Position numbers and translations under genes: made by a program
Origin: Candidatus Ventrimonas merdavium
GTDB taxonomy: Bacteria > Bacillota > Clostridia > Lachnospirales > Lachnospiraceae
Assembly (NCBI GenBank): GCA_018715565.1
Contig: DVLJ01000223.1
Span: 1-33,620, forward strand
Reading direction: 5' to 3'
Length of the DNA stretch: 33,620 nucleotides
The notes under the pieces: model-generated
What the model was told of the DNA's origin: nothing
Databases searched by the model: none
What the model saw: only the letters and a program-made list of their open reading frames with translations
Part shown: positions 1 through 8,452 of the stretch, in pieces
Layout: every line of letters starts with the position of its first letter
Numbering within the stretch: position 1 is the stretch's first letter

Positions 1-28
1 GACCAGCTCTTGCCAGCTGTGTGGCGAA

Positions 29-117
29 CGCAGAAGGAGGGATTTGAACCCTCGCGCCGCTATTAACGACCTGCACCCTTTCCAGGGGTGTCCCTTCAGC
101 CTCTTGGGTACTTCTGC
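29..117 (-). tRNA. tRNA-Ser (anticodon GGA)
   Basis: Read on the minus strand, the sequence folds into an 89-nt class II tRNA. The 7-bp acceptor stem is GCAGAAG/CTTCTGC (111-117 with 30-36), with discriminator G at 29. The anticodon GGA is the complement of 81-83, and there are a long variable arm and a T-arm containing GGTTCAAATCC. The long variable arm and discriminator G are both serine features. The 3' CCA is not encoded, so it must be added after transcription. It lies 62 nt downstream of the second tRNA-Ser and is probably co-transcribed with it. Confidence 0.95.
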
Positions 118-179
118 AAAGTACCGATGCCTGAACATCAGTTATCTATATAAAACGGACAAGTCCGAAACCTGTCCAG

Positions 180-265
180 CGGAGAGGGTGGGATTCGAAC
201 CCACGCGCCCTTGCGGACAAACGGTTTTCAAGACCGCCTCGTTATGACCACTTCGATACCTCTCC
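180..265 (-). tRNA. tRNA-Ser (anticodon TGA)
   Basis: This is a class II tRNA on the minus strand. The acceptor stem GGAGAGG/CCTCTCC pairs 259-265 with 181-187, with discriminator G at 180. The anticodon TGA is the complement of 228-230. The variable arm is long and the T-loop contains GGTTCGAATCC. CCA is not encoded. It is the first gene after the promoter at 403-431. Together with the GGA tRNA it covers the four UCN serine codons apart from UCG wobble. Confidence 0.95.
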
Positions 266-402
266 TCAAACGTGCTTTCCTATTCTAATTGAAAAGCGCG
301 GATTTGTCAAGTGGTTTTTTTATTTTCTCTGCCGCGTGTTTCTCGATCCCAGTCTCACCTGCTTGTTCAGGCCGCTGTTCGATCGCCGCGCGACAGTTAT
401 GT

Positions 403-431
403 ATTGTAGCACGCCTTTCCGCTTCTGTCAA
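403..431 (-). promoter_or_regulatory. SigA-type promoter for the two tRNA-Ser genes
   Basis: On the minus strand there is TTGACA (426-431), a 17-bp spacer and TACAAT (403-408), which is close to the housekeeping consensus. It points at the tRNA-Ser pair, with a leader of roughly 130 nt. A 7-bp inverted repeat (AATCCTG/CAGGATT, about 430-449) touches the -35 box. The rest of the 266-581 gap holds the hairpin at 504-544 and nothing else I can identify. Confidence 0.8.
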
Positions 432-503
432 TCCTGTTTTTGCAGGATTTTCAATTTCTTCAGTATTTCTTTTTTCCGCCCGAAAATTGGCGTCCTAAGA
501 CCA

Positions 504-544
504 GGGGGACCGCCCCGGCATCGATGTGCCGCCGGCGGTCCCCC
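504..544 (-). terminator. Large GC-rich hairpin downstream of the M42 peptidase gene
   Basis: GGGGGACCGCC (504-514) pairs perfectly with GGCGGTCCCCC (534-544), and an inner GGCA/TGCC pair extends the stem. It begins 38 nt past the stop of the last gene of the peptide operon. On the minus strand no T-tract follows, so it is not a canonical intrinsic terminator. It may protect the mRNA 3' end or act with a factor. The structure is seen; the role is inferred. Confidence 0.5.
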
Positions 545-581
545 GCGTTCTGATCCATCGCTTGCTGCACCAGCGCAAGGA

Positions 582-1670
582 TCACAGGATATCCTGTCTG
601 CAGATATGGCGGATCCGCTCTGCGTCCAGTCCGCGGATCACGTGGGCAGCTAAGTCTGTGGCTGCCTCCAGGTCTGCCCCAGAGCAGAAATTATAGTGGC
701 TGTGCACATAACGGGACGGCACGCCCAGTACCAGCACCGGGACCGCCTTTCCAGTCAGGCTGATTTTCCCCGCGTTGGTGCTCCCGCCTCGGCGCACGGT
801 CTCCTGGAACCGGATCCCGAACTGTTTTGCCAGCTCCTCCGCGTATTCCATGAAGGCCGGATTTGAGATATAGCTGTTGTCCATCCTGCGGATCTGCACG
901 CCGCCTTTGACCGCGCCCTGGGTCTGTCCTGCCCCGAAGAAGAAATCATCGGAGGGAGAGCCTTCAAACACGATCGCCAGATCTGGCTTGACTACCTGAG
1001 CGGTCACGGTGGCTCCCCGCATGCCCACTTCCTCCTGAGCCGCGAATGCGCCTACCACGTCCACAGCCAGCTTCGCCCGGTCTGCATACACCTTCTCCAT
1101 CGTATCGATGATGCAGGCGCACCCCGCCCGGTTGTCGAAGGCCTTGCCAAAGCACAGATCGTGCTCTTTGTCATAGGAAAAGCTCACTTCCGGCACCATG
1201 GGATCCCCGATGGAGATGCCAAAATCCCGTTCCACCTCTTCCCGGCTGGTAGCGCCCACGTCTACATACATGGTCTCGATGGCCAGATCCTGGCCCGCCT
1301 TCTCCTTCGCCGTCATGAAATGCACTGGCTTGGACATGATGATGCCCCGCACCAGCTTCCCGGCCCGGGTGCGGATCCGCACCGTATGCGCCGGCAGGTT
1401 TGTCAGATGGAAGCCGCCCAGCATCAGGATCCCCAGGCATCCGTTGTCATGGATGCACTGCACCATAAATCCGCATTCGTCCGAATGAGCGTCCAGCTGG
1501 ATCACCGGACGGTTCCCGGTGTCCTCCGGCATCCGCGCGTAGACATTGTGCATGGCGTCATGCTCCAGACGGTATTTTCCACAGTAAGACGCGATCACCC
1601 GGACCACGTCCTCCTCAAAGCCACTGGGGCCGAACGCATCTGACAGCTTCCCAAACATTTCAATATCCAT
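582..1670 (-). CDS. M42 family metallopeptidase (glutamyl/leucyl-type aminopeptidase)
   Basis: The 362-residue protein matches the cytoplasmic M42 di-metal aminopeptidases, which form large tetrahedral complexes that trim imported peptides. Visible metal and catalytic residues follow the family order: H62 and D64 in LDAHSDE, D179 in FDNRAG, E213-E214 in QEEVG, E236 in FEGSP, and the late HSH at 323-325. Length is normal for the family (about 340-370). It is the last gene of the peptide-transport operon, with AGGAG placed well ahead of ATG at 1670. The context suggests a final peptide-degrading step after uptake. Substrate preference cannot be read from sequence, and older annotations of this family as endoglucanase should not be followed. 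Confidence 0.9.
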   Translation of the reverse strand: MDIEMFGKLSDAFGPSGFEEDVVRVIASYCGKYRLEHDAMHNVYARMPEDTGNRPVIQLDAHSDECGFMVQCIHDNGCLGILMLGGFHLTNLPAHTVRIRTRAGKLVRGIIMSKPVHFMTAKEKAGQDLAIETMYVDVGATSREEVERDFGISIGDPMVPEVSFSYDKEHDLCFGKAFDNRAGCACIIDTMEKVYADRAKLAVDVVGAFAAQEEVGMRGATVTAQVVKPDLAIVFEGSPSDDFFFGAGQTQGAVKGGVQIRRMDNSYISNPAFMEYAEELAKQFGIRFQETVRRGGSTNAGKISLTGKAVPVLVLGVPSRYVHSHYNFCSGADLEAATDLAAHVIRGLDAERIRHICRQDIL

Positions 1671-1723
1671 AATGTTGTCTCCTCTTGCCTTCCTTTGTTT
1701 TGTCTTTTTTCAAAATGACGCCG

Positions 1724-2548
1724 TCAATATACCACAAAGCAATGAGCCGTGACCACGTCCAGCCACCGGCTGGTGACCAGCCGGTCTGTAAAGGTGTCCA
1801 CTGCCTCCATGCCCGGGTAAAAGGACATCTGGTAGGCTTTCTTCCAGTCTTTGAACGTCACCTGGTAAGTGAACTGCTCCGGCAGCGGCAGAAGGCCCGC
1901 GCCGCGGCCGCCGGCCGCCTGTTCCCTGGCAAGCTGCCCTACCGCATCCTTCACCCCTTCCCGGATCCGCCTCAGCACCTCCCCGGCAGGCACGCAGTAG
2001 GTCGAAGCTCCCAGCCCATCCTTCGTCACCGCGGTGCGGATGGATGGGATCAGGCTTTTCGCCTCCTCACAGATCGTCCGGTCCCCGGAAAGGAACAGCA
2101 CCGGCACGCCGTGGGTGGAGGCGGTGCAGGTGTTCAGCAGGAATTCGCTCATCCTCCGGCCGTTCAGCTCGATATACAGGCTGTTGCCCGTGGAGGTATG
2201 GCTGAGGACAAAGCCCGGATTCCCGGCGGCTGCATGATACCCCAGGTACAATACGCCGTCAAACGTCTCGTCGATCCCGGACATCATATTATAAGGATGG
2301 CCGCTTTTCCCCCGGATCAGGGTCACGTGATCCGGCATAGCCAGCGGGTCGATGTTGGACGCATTGCCATGGCCGTCCTTGACTACGATCTCGTCCGCTC
2401 CCGCTTCCAGGGCCGCCTCGCAGGCAGCCACGACCTCGGCGGTCATCTGCCTGGCAAACCGCCCGTAGACCGCCTCGTCCCGATGGGTCTCCTCCGCCAG
2501 GGCTACCCCGGCGCATCCCTCGATATCCGCGCTGATAAAAATCTTCAT
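1724..2548 (-). CDS. M55 family D-aminopeptidase (DppA-like)
   Basis: The 274-residue protein has the M55 zinc D-aminopeptidase signature. It begins MKIFISADIEG with D8 and E10. H60 (KDGHGN), H105 (GYHAAAG) and E135 (SEFLLN) sit at the positions of the metal and catalytic residues known for Bacillus subtilis DppA. That enzyme releases N-terminal D-Ala or Gly from short peptides and forms a ten-subunit ring. The start codon lies one base after the dppF-like stop, so translation is probably coupled. Linkage to a peptide importer fits use or recycling of D-amino-acid peptides such as cell-wall fragments. The family is certain; the natural substrate is inferred. Confidence 0.93.
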   Translation of the reverse strand: MKIFISADIEGCAGVALAEETHRDEAVYGRFARQMTAEVVAACEAALEAGADEIVVKDGHGNASNIDPLAMPDHVTLIRGKSGHPYNMMSGIDETFDGVLYLGYHAAAGNPGFVLSHTSTGNSLYIELNGRRMSEFLLNTCTASTHGVPVLFLSGDRTICEEAKSLIPSIRTAVTKDGLGASTYCVPAGEVLRRIREGVKDAVGQLAREQAAGGRGAGLLPLPEQFTYQVTFKDWKKAYQMSFYPGMEAVDTFTDRLVTSRWLDVVTAHCFVVY

Positions 2549-2549
2549 G

Positions 2550-3539
2550 TCAGTTCTTCCCTTTTATCTTGTCGTCGTACAAATGGCAGTATACATAGTG
2601 GTCCTCCGCGACCTGATAGCGCTCCGGAGCCGTTTCCTTACAGCAGTCCATGCACTTCGGGCAGCGGGTGTGGAATTTGCAGCCCTTGGGCGGATTCAGG
2701 GCAGAGGGGATGTTGCCCTCCAGGATGATCCGCTCCCGCTTCACCGTGGGATCCGGCACCGGGACCGCAGACAGCAGGGCCTGGGTATAGGGATGCAGCG
2801 GGTTCTGGTACAGGCTGTCCTTATTGCCCACCTCTACAAAATTGCCCAGGTACATCACGCCCACCCGGTCGCTGATGTGCTCCACCACGCTCAAGTCGTG
2901 GGCAACGAAGATATAGGTCAGGTTAAATTCCTTTTTCAGCTTGTTCATCAGGTTCAGCACCTGGGCCTGGATGGATACGTCCAGGGCGGATACTGGCTCG
3001 TCGGCGATGATCAGCTTCGGCTGCACCGCCAGGGCGCGGGCGATCCCGATCCTCTGGCGCTGTCCGCCGGAAAACTCGTGGGGATACCGGTTGGCATGGT
3101 AATCGTCCAGGCCCACCTTCCGCAGCAGATCCAGCACTTTGGCCTCCAGCGCCTCTTTCGACGAGGTCAGCCCGTGGATGATGAGCGGCTCGGCAATGAT
3201 GTCGAACACGGACATCCTGGGGTTCAAGGACGCATACGGATCCTGGAATACCATCTGGACCTTCTTGCGCACCGGGCGCATCTGTCTGGCATTGTACTTG
3301 GAGATGTCCTCTCCGTCCAGGATGATCTCTCCGCTGGTGGGTTCCTCCAGCTTGCAGATCCCCCGGCCCAGGGTGGATTTGCCGCATCCGGACTCGCCTA
3401 CGATGCCGAACACCTCGCCCTTGCGCACTTCAAAGGAAACGCCGTCCACGGCCTTGACATACTCTGGTTTGTGCAGCAGGCCGCCGGATACGGGATAATA
3501 CACTTTCATATCTTTGACTGTCAGCAGATTCTCCGCCAT
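2550..3539 (-). CDS. Oligopeptide/dipeptide ABC transporter ATP-binding protein (DppF/OppF type)
   Basis: A 329-residue ATPase of the peptide/nickel importer class. It has Walker [10 protein letters not shown]-loop [12 protein letters not shown], signature [15 protein letters not shown] and Walker [13 protein letters not shown]. The C-terminal oligopeptide-transporter domain carries the cysteine cluster [16 protein letters not shown], which binds an Fe-S cluster in some relatives. The ATG overlaps the preceding ATPase gene by one base (TAATG), indicating coupled translation and a heterodimer with it. It powers uptake through the two permeases encoded upstream. The family call is firm; whether the substrates are di- or oligopeptides is not resolved. 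Confidence 0.95.
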   Translation of the reverse strand: MAENLLTVKDMKVYYPVSGGLLHKPEYVKAVDGVSFEVRKGEVFGIVGESGCGKSTLGRGICKLEEPTSGEIILDGEDISKYNARQMRPVRKKVQMVFQDPYASLNPRMSVFDIIAEPLIIHGLTSSKEALEAKVLDLLRKVGLDDYHANRYPHEFSGGQRQRIGIARALAVQPKLIIADEPVSALDVSIQAQVLNLMNKLKKEFNLTYIFVAHDLSVVEHISDRVGVMYLGNFVEVGNKDSLYQNPLHPYTQALLSAVPVPDPTVKRERIILEGNIPSALNPPKGCKFHTRCPKCMDCCKETAPERYQVAEDHYVYCHLYDDKIKGKN

Positions 3540-4540
3540 TACGCCTCACCGCCTTTCTTCTCGCAGAGCCAGCAGCGGCTCACATGTCCATCATCCACCT
3601 GGAAAAAGCCCGGCTCCTCTTCCCGGCACCGGTCAAAGGCGTGGGGACAGCGGTCCGCAAATTTACAGCCCTTGGGCATGTATTTGGGGTTGGGCACATT
3701 GCCGGGGATGGACTCTAATTCCTCCACCCGCTCCCCCAGCTTCGGGATCGAAGCCAGAAGTCCCCGGGTATAGGGGTGGGACGGTTTGGCAAATACCGAG
3801 TACACGTCGCCCTTTTCCACCACGCGGCCGCAATACATGACTGCCACGTCGTCGCAGACCTCCGCCACAACGCCCAGGTCGTGGGTAATGAACAGGATCG
3901 ACGTCCCGATCTCCTTTTTCAGATGGTTCATCAGATCCAGGATCTGTGCCTGGATGGTCACATCCAGGGCCGTGGTCGGCTCGTCGGCGATCAGGATCTT
4001 CGGATTGCAGACTAAGGCCATGGCGATCATGACCCTCTGGCGCTGTCCGCCGGAAAGCTGGAAGGGATACTCCTTCATCATCCGCTCTACCCGCGGCACG
4101 CCGGTCCGGCGCAGCATATCCTCCGCCTTCTGGTAGGCTTCTTTTTTCGATATATTCTCATGCTCCAGGATACACTCGGTCAGCTGGTCCCCGATCTTCA
4201 TCACCGGATTCAGGCTGGTCATGGGCTCCTGGAAGATCATGGAGATCTGGCCGCCCCGCAGCTTCCGCTTCTCCTCCTCCGAGATGGAGACCACGTCCTT
4301 GCCGTCTAACAGGATCTCGCCGTCCACTACTTTTCCGCGAGTGCCCATCAGAAGGCTCATGACCGACATGGCCGTTACGCTCTTTCCGCTCCCGGACTCG
4401 CCTACGATGCCCAGGGTCGCTCCCTCCCGCAGCTCGATGTCGACGCCGTCCACGGATTTGACAACCCCGTCATCCATAAAGAAATAGGTGTGGAGGTTCT
4501 TGATTTCCAGGATATTTTTCTGTTCTTTCTGTTGTTCCAT
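3539..4540 (-). CDS. Oligopeptide/dipeptide ABC transporter ATP-binding protein (DppD/OppD type)
   Basis: A 333-residue ATPase and partner of the downstream DppF-like protein. Visible elements are Walker A GESGSGKS, Q-loop IFQEPMTSLNP, signature LSGGQRQRVMIAMAL, Walker B ILIADEPTTALDVT, the H-loop in FITHD, and a C-terminal extension with KGCKFADRCPHAFDRC. These define the D-type subunit of cluster 5 peptide importers. Length is normal. It sits between the permease genes and dppF in the classical B-C-D-F order on one strand. Confidence 0.95.
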   Translation of the reverse strand: MEQQKEQKNILEIKNLHTYFFMDDGVVKSVDGVDIELREGATLGIVGESGSGKSVTAMSVMSLLMGTRGKVVDGEILLDGKDVVSISEEEKRKLRGGQISMIFQEPMTSLNPVMKIGDQLTECILEHENISKKEAYQKAEDMLRRTGVPRVERMMKEYPFQLSGGQRQRVMIAMALVCNPKILIADEPTTALDVTIQAQILDLMNHLKKEIGTSILFITHDLGVVAEVCDDVAVMYCGRVVEKGDVYSVFAKPSHPYTRGLLASIPKLGERVEELESIPGNVPNPKYMPKGCKFADRCPHAFDRCREEEPGFFQVDDGHVSRCWLCEKKGGEA

Positions 4541-4556
4541 CGTCTCCGCCTCCTTA

Positions 4557-5480
4557 TCAGTCTGTCAGTTTCGGATCCAGAGCGTCCCGCAGTCCGTCGC
4601 CCAGCAGGTTAAAGCTCAGCACGGTCAGGAAGATCGCAAGACCCGGGAACAGGGTGGTGTGAACGGTGCTCATCATGTAGGTACGGCCGTTGGCCAGCAA
4701 AAGTCCCCACTCCGGTGTCGGCGGCTGGGCTCCCATTCCCAGGAAGCTTAAGGAAGACGCCGTCAGGATGGAGGATCCGATGGACATGGTGTACTGTACG
4801 ATGATCTCCGGGAATGCCCCCGGCAGGATATGTTTAAATAGGATCCGAAAATCGGAAGCGCCCAGGTTCTTCGCCGCCTGGACAAACACCGTATTCTTCA
4901 GGGCCAGGGTGCGCCCCCGCACCAGACGGGCAAAGGTCGGCGTGGAAAATACCGCCACGGCGATCACCACGTTGTAAAGCCCGCTCCCCAGGATCGCTAC
5001 GATGGCGATGGCCAGGATGATGCCGGGGAAGGCGAACAGGGTATCACAGATCCGCATGATGATGGAATCGATGATGCCTCCGTAGTAGCCGCCCAGCAGT
5101 CCCAGGATCGTGCCGCAGATCGCGCCTACGGTCACGGCCCCCAGACCTACCGCCAGGGAGATCTTGGTGCCCATCAGGATCCGGGAGAACAGATCCCGCC
5201 CAAACTCGTCGGTGCCGAAGAAATGCTGCAGGCTCGGCCCCTGGAGGATGGAGCTGTAGTCGTATTCATTGACTCCGTAGGGAGCCAGGATGTCCCCGAA
5301 AAATGCCAGGAACACCAGAAACAGGATAAAGCACAGGGCGATGACCGAGTTCTTCTGCCGCTTGAACTTGCGGACCGCCTCGGAAAAAGGCGTCTTGATA
5401 TCGGTCTTTTCATTCAGCTCCGGCTGTCCGCTCTCAGCCGTTTTTTTCTTAAACAGGTTTAATCCAGCCATATCCGACAC
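4557..5480 (-). CDS. Peptide ABC transporter permease (DppC/OppC type)
   Basis: A 307-residue inner-membrane permease. A cytoplasmic N-terminus and first membrane segment ([22 protein letters not shown]) form the OppC N-terminal domain. The binding-protein-dependent transport domain follows, with the [13 protein letters not shown] motif and an EAA-type loop ([26 protein letters not shown]). It forms the channel with the DppB-like protein, whose stop lies only 4 bases upstream of this start. The start at 5480 is preceded by GGAGG. Confidence 0.93.
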   Translation of the reverse strand: MSDMAGLNLFKKKTAESGQPELNEKTDIKTPFSEAVRKFKRQKNSVIALCFILFLVFLAFFGDILAPYGVNEYDYSSILQGPSLQHFFGTDEFGRDLFSRILMGTKISLAVGLGAVTVGAICGTILGLLGGYYGGIIDSIIMRICDTLFAFPGIILAIAIVAILGSGLYNVVIAVAVFSTPTFARLVRGRTLALKNTVFVQAAKNLGASDFRILFKHILPGAFPEIIVQYTMSIGSSILTASSLSFLGMGAQPPTPEWGLLLANGRTYMMSTVHTTLFPGLAIFLTVLSFNLLGDGLRDALDPKLTD

Positions 5481-5484
5481 CTCC

Positions 5485-6405
5485 TTAACCTAATTTGATC
5501 TCCGGATTGAGGACTGCGTACAGGATGTCCACAACCAGGTTGATGATGATGAACTGCAGGGAGAAGATCAGGATCAGCGACTGGATCGCCGGATAATCCC
5601 GGTAGTTCACAGACTCGATCAGCAGGGAGCCCAGGCCCGGATAAGCGAACACGGCCTCGGTCACCACAGAACCGCCTAACAGGTAGCCGAACTGCAGGCC
5701 CACAACAGTCACCACCGAGATCATGGAGTTCCGGAAGGCATGGCGCCAGGTGACCATCTTCTCCTTGATGCCCTTTGCACGGGCGGTGCGGATGTAGTCC
5801 TCCTTCAGCACCTCGATGATGGACGACCGGGTGAACCGGGCGATCACCGCCGCGATGCTGACGCCCAGGGTGATGGACGGCAGGATCAGGTTCCGGATGC
5901 TGCCCGCGCCCGTGGTAGGCAGCCAGCGCAGCCTCACGGCAAACAGCATGATCAGCAGGAAGCCCACCCAGAAGGCGGGCAGGGATATGCCGGACACGGC
6001 CAGGGTCATGCCTGTGTAGTCCTGCCATTTCCCCCGGTTCTTGCCGGACCAGACGCCCAGCAGCACGCCGGCGATGGTGCTCCACACCAGGGCCATCCCG
6101 GTCAGGGCCAGGGTATTGCCGTACCGGGCGCTGATCTCATCCAGCACCGGCCGCTTGGTCCGCAGGGAATCGCCCAGATCCCCATGGAGAAGGCCGGTCA
6201 CATAGTTTACATACTGGACCGGCAGGGGCTCGTTCAGTCCCAGCTGCTCCCGCACCGCCTCAACGGCTTCCTGGGTAGCCTGCTCGCCTGCTACCAGCCG
6301 AGCGGGGTCGCCGGGTATCATCCTAACAAAGAAAAAGACAAACGTGATCACGATCAGCAGCGTCGGAATGGTTCCGATAATCCGCCGGCATGTGTATTTC
6401 AGCAT
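5485..6405 (-). CDS. Peptide ABC transporter permease (DppB/OppB type)
   Basis: A 306-residue permease. It starts [19 protein letters not shown] and has the [10 protein letters not shown] motif in the first periplasmic loop, both hallmarks of DppB/OppB. About six membrane segments and the EAA loop [14 protein letters not shown] follow. It is the first permease of the operon and lies 119 bp after the binding-protein gene, across a hairpin at 6446-6471 that probably lowers its expression relative to the binding protein. GGAGA lies just before the ATG. Confidence 0.93.
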   Translation of the reverse strand: MLKYTCRRIIGTIPTLLIVITFVFFFVRMIPGDPARLVAGEQATQEAVEAVREQLGLNEPLPVQYVNYVTGLLHGDLGDSLRTKRPVLDEISARYGNTLALTGMALVWSTIAGVLLGVWSGKNRGKWQDYTGMTLAVSGISLPAFWVGFLLIMLFAVRLRWLPTTGAGSIRNLILPSITLGVSIAAVIARFTRSSIIEVLKEDYIRTARAKGIKEKMVTWRHAFRNSMISVVTVVGLQFGYLLGGSVVTEAVFAYPGLGSLLIESVNYRDYPAIQSLILIFSLQFIIINLVVDILYAVLNPEIKLG

Positions 6406-6445
6406 TTCTACTCATCTCCTTAAACAATGCAGGGGCCATACGGGA

Positions 6446-6471
6446 AAGGTGCCCTGTTTCCAGGACACCTT
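6446..6471 (-). terminator. Intercistronic hairpin between binding-protein and permease genes
   Basis: On the minus strand AAGGTGTCCTG, loop GAAA, CAGGGCACCTT forms an 11-bp stem with one mismatch. It is followed by only a few T residues. It lies in the 119-bp gap after the substrate-binding protein gene. Such hairpins in ABC importer operons act as partial terminators or 3' stabilisers, giving excess binding protein over membrane parts. The structure is seen; the effect is inferred. Confidence 0.6.
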
Positions 6472-6524
6472 GCCACTGTGTCAACTATACTCTCAGATCC
6501 GGTCTCTGTCCGGTCTGGTCTGGT

Positions 6525-8219
6525 CTATTTTGCAGCCATCCTTGCGTTTCTCATGTTGATCGCCTGATCCGGGTACAGCTTCACGCCGGTGATGTTGGAG
6601 CTGGTCACCCATGCGTTGAAATCGTTGGCCACGCAGATCATGGGAACGTCCTCCCACATGATATCCTGAGCTTTTGCATAAGCCTCGGCCCGCTTGGTCT
6701 CGTCTGCGGTCTGCAGCGCGTCTACCAGCAGCTGATCGAATTCCTCGTTCTCATAGTAGCACATGTTGTAGCTTAACGGCGGCTCGGACTCCGTAGCCAG
6801 CAGCGGGCGCAGCGCCCAGTCTGCATCGCCGGTAGAGGTGGACCATCCGGTCAAGTAGCACTCTACCATCACGTCGGAGCCGGGGCCGGTCGCTCCCTGG
6901 ATCGCCTCGTTCATGACTGCGTTCTCCATGCCGTTCAGCTCCAGGTTGATGCCGACCTCTGCAAACTGCTGCTTGTAGAACTCTGCCTTCTTCTGGTTGG
7001 CGGAGGTGTTGGAATAGGTCAGGGTAATGGTAAATCCATCCGGATATCCAGCCTCAGCCAGCAGGGATTTGGCCTTCTCTACATCGTACGGATACGGATC
7101 GTTGCCTTTGTAGTGCTGTACCGCCGGTCCCATGCAGGAGGTGGCGATGCTTCCCAGGCCGTTCATGACTACCTGGATATAGGCTTCTTTGTTGATCGCG
7201 TAGTTCATCGCCTGACGGACTCTCACGTCGTTTAACGGCGGCTTCTGGGTGTTCAGGGTCATGAACCATACGGTGATGCTCTCTTTGTCCTCAACCTTTA
7301 CGTTGGAATCCTGGCGCAGCAGCTCTACGCTCTCGGTAGGAGCCGGCCATACGATCTGAGCGTCGCCGGACTGGATCATAGCGATCCTGGTGGCGTTCTC
7401 AGATACCGGACGGAAGGTAACGGACTTAAAGCCTGCGTCGCTGGCTGCCAGAGCGGTGCCGCCGCAGATCTCTGCGTCGTAGCCCCACCAGTCCTTGTTC
7501 AGGTTCAGGGTCAGGTGGTCGCCTTCCTCCCACTCGCCGAAGGTGTACTGGCCGGTACCTACCGGATCTACCGCACATACCTCCGGGCCGGCCGCGATCT
7601 GTACCGGGCTCATCATCACGCAGGCCGGATGGGCCAGGGTGGCGATGAACGCGCCGAACGGCTCAGACAGATATACCTTTACGGTGTAGTCGTCGATCTT
7701 CTCAAAATGATCCAGGACGTTGCACAGCAGGGTGGTCCGCTTCAGGCCCAGATCCTTGTCTGCCCACTTCTCAAAGTTGGCGATGGCCGCGTCTGCGTTC
7801 CACGGAGTGCCGTCGGTGAAGGAGATGCCTTCCCGCAGGCTGATGGTGTACTCCGTCGCCTCGTCGTTGGCCTCGTAGCCGGTAGCCAGCATCGGGAAGA
7901 TCTTCATATCGTCGTCAAATCCGAACAGGCCGTCCATCATCATACGCTGGATGCCGCCGGATAAGGTGTCGCTGGTGTCCATGGGATCCATGGTGGTGAA
8001 GTCTACGCTGATCGCAGCTACCACATCCTGCTCCTGGGATACGGACTCGCCCTCCGGGATCTCCACTTCCGGCGCTGCTGCCGAACTTTCCTCAGTTCCG
8101 GTCTGTCCGCCTGCCGCCGCCGTGGTGCTGCTTCCGCTGTTGGAAGATCCGCCGCATGCAGTCAGGGCCATCACAGCTGCCATCATCAGTGCACATAGCT
8201 TTGCGCCTCTTTTTTTCAT
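6525..8219 (-). CDS. Peptide ABC transporter substrate-binding lipoprotein (SBP family 5)
   Basis: A 564-residue extracytoplasmic solute receptor. The N-terminus MKKRGAKLCALMMAAVMALTACGG is a lipoprotein signal with lipobox LTAC, so the mature protein starts at the lipidated cysteine near residue 22. A Ser/Gly/Thr/Ala-rich linker follows, then the family 5 fold, with FTMDPMDTSDTLSGG near the start and REGISFTDGTPWNADAAI, a typical family motif. It captures peptides outside the membrane for the permease genes downstream. It is the first gene of the operon, transcribed from a promoter at 8287-8316 with GAGGAGG just before the ATG. The exact ligand cannot be inferred. Confidence 0.94.
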   Translation of the reverse strand: MKKRGAKLCALMMAAVMALTACGGSSNSGSSTTAAAGGQTGTEESSAAAPEVEIPEGESVSQEQDVVAAISVDFTTMDPMDTSDTLSGGIQRMMMDGLFGFDDDMKIFPMLATGYEANDEATEYTISLREGISFTDGTPWNADAAIANFEKWADKDLGLKRTTLLCNVLDHFEKIDDYTVKVYLSEPFGAFIATLAHPACVMMSPVQIAAGPEVCAVDPVGTGQYTFGEWEEGDHLTLNLNKDWWGYDAEICGGTALAASDAGFKSVTFRPVSENATRIAMIQSGDAQIVWPAPTESVELLRQDSNVKVEDKESITVWFMTLNTQKPPLNDVRVRQAMNYAINKEAYIQVVMNGLGSIATSCMGPAVQHYKGNDPYPYDVEKAKSLLAEAGYPDGFTITLTYSNTSANQKKAEFYKQQFAEVGINLELNGMENAVMNEAIQGATGPGSDVMVECYLTGWSTSTGDADWALRPLLATESEPPLSYNMCYYENEEFDQLLVDALQTADETKRAEAYAKAQDIMWEDVPMICVANDFNAWVTSSNITGVKLYPDQAINMRNARMAAK

Positions 8220-8286
8220 AGATTGTACCTCCTCGTTGTTCTTAATACCCGCAATATGTTTTATGTTTACCGCTGTATTTCTCTCT

Positions 8287-8316
8287 ATTTTACACGTTAC
8301 CGAATTAAAAAGTCAA
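8287..8316 (-). promoter_or_regulatory. SigA-type promoter for the peptide operon
   Basis: On the minus strand there is TTGACT (8311-8316), an 18-bp spacer and TAAAAT (8287-8292), about 70 bases upstream of the binding-protein start. I found no GG-N10-GC (-24/-12) sigma-54 promoter in 8220-8452. The operon therefore appears to use the housekeeping sigma factor. Confidence 0.65.
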
Positions 8317-8365
8317 ATTGTTTCCTCTCCCCCTCCTGGCCTTCTCGTTTTCTTAATCATTCTGG

Positions 8366-8394
8366 TTGTTTTTAAATCCTCTTTTTGTTATAAT
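8366..8394 (+). promoter_or_regulatory. SigA-type promoter for the divergent regulator gene
   Basis: TTGTTT (8366-8371), a 17-bp spacer and a perfect TATAAT (8389-8394) lie about 60 bases upstream of the regulator start. The -35 boxes of the two divergent promoters are about 50 bp apart, so one operator between them could control both. Confidence 0.6.
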
Positions 8395-8452
8395 CAACCT
8401 AATGCAACCCCTCTATTTGCCTAAAAAAGAAAACAAAAGAAAGGATTAACTT

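Noticed and set aside
1685-3773. Long open frames on the plus strand opposite the M55 and dppF-like genes
   Set aside because: They are antisense to clear enzyme genes, have no homology, and are expected from the high GC content and codon bias.
8220-8452. Sigma-54 promoter for the peptide operon
   Set aside because: No GG-N10-GC element was found on either strand; sigma-A type boxes are present instead.
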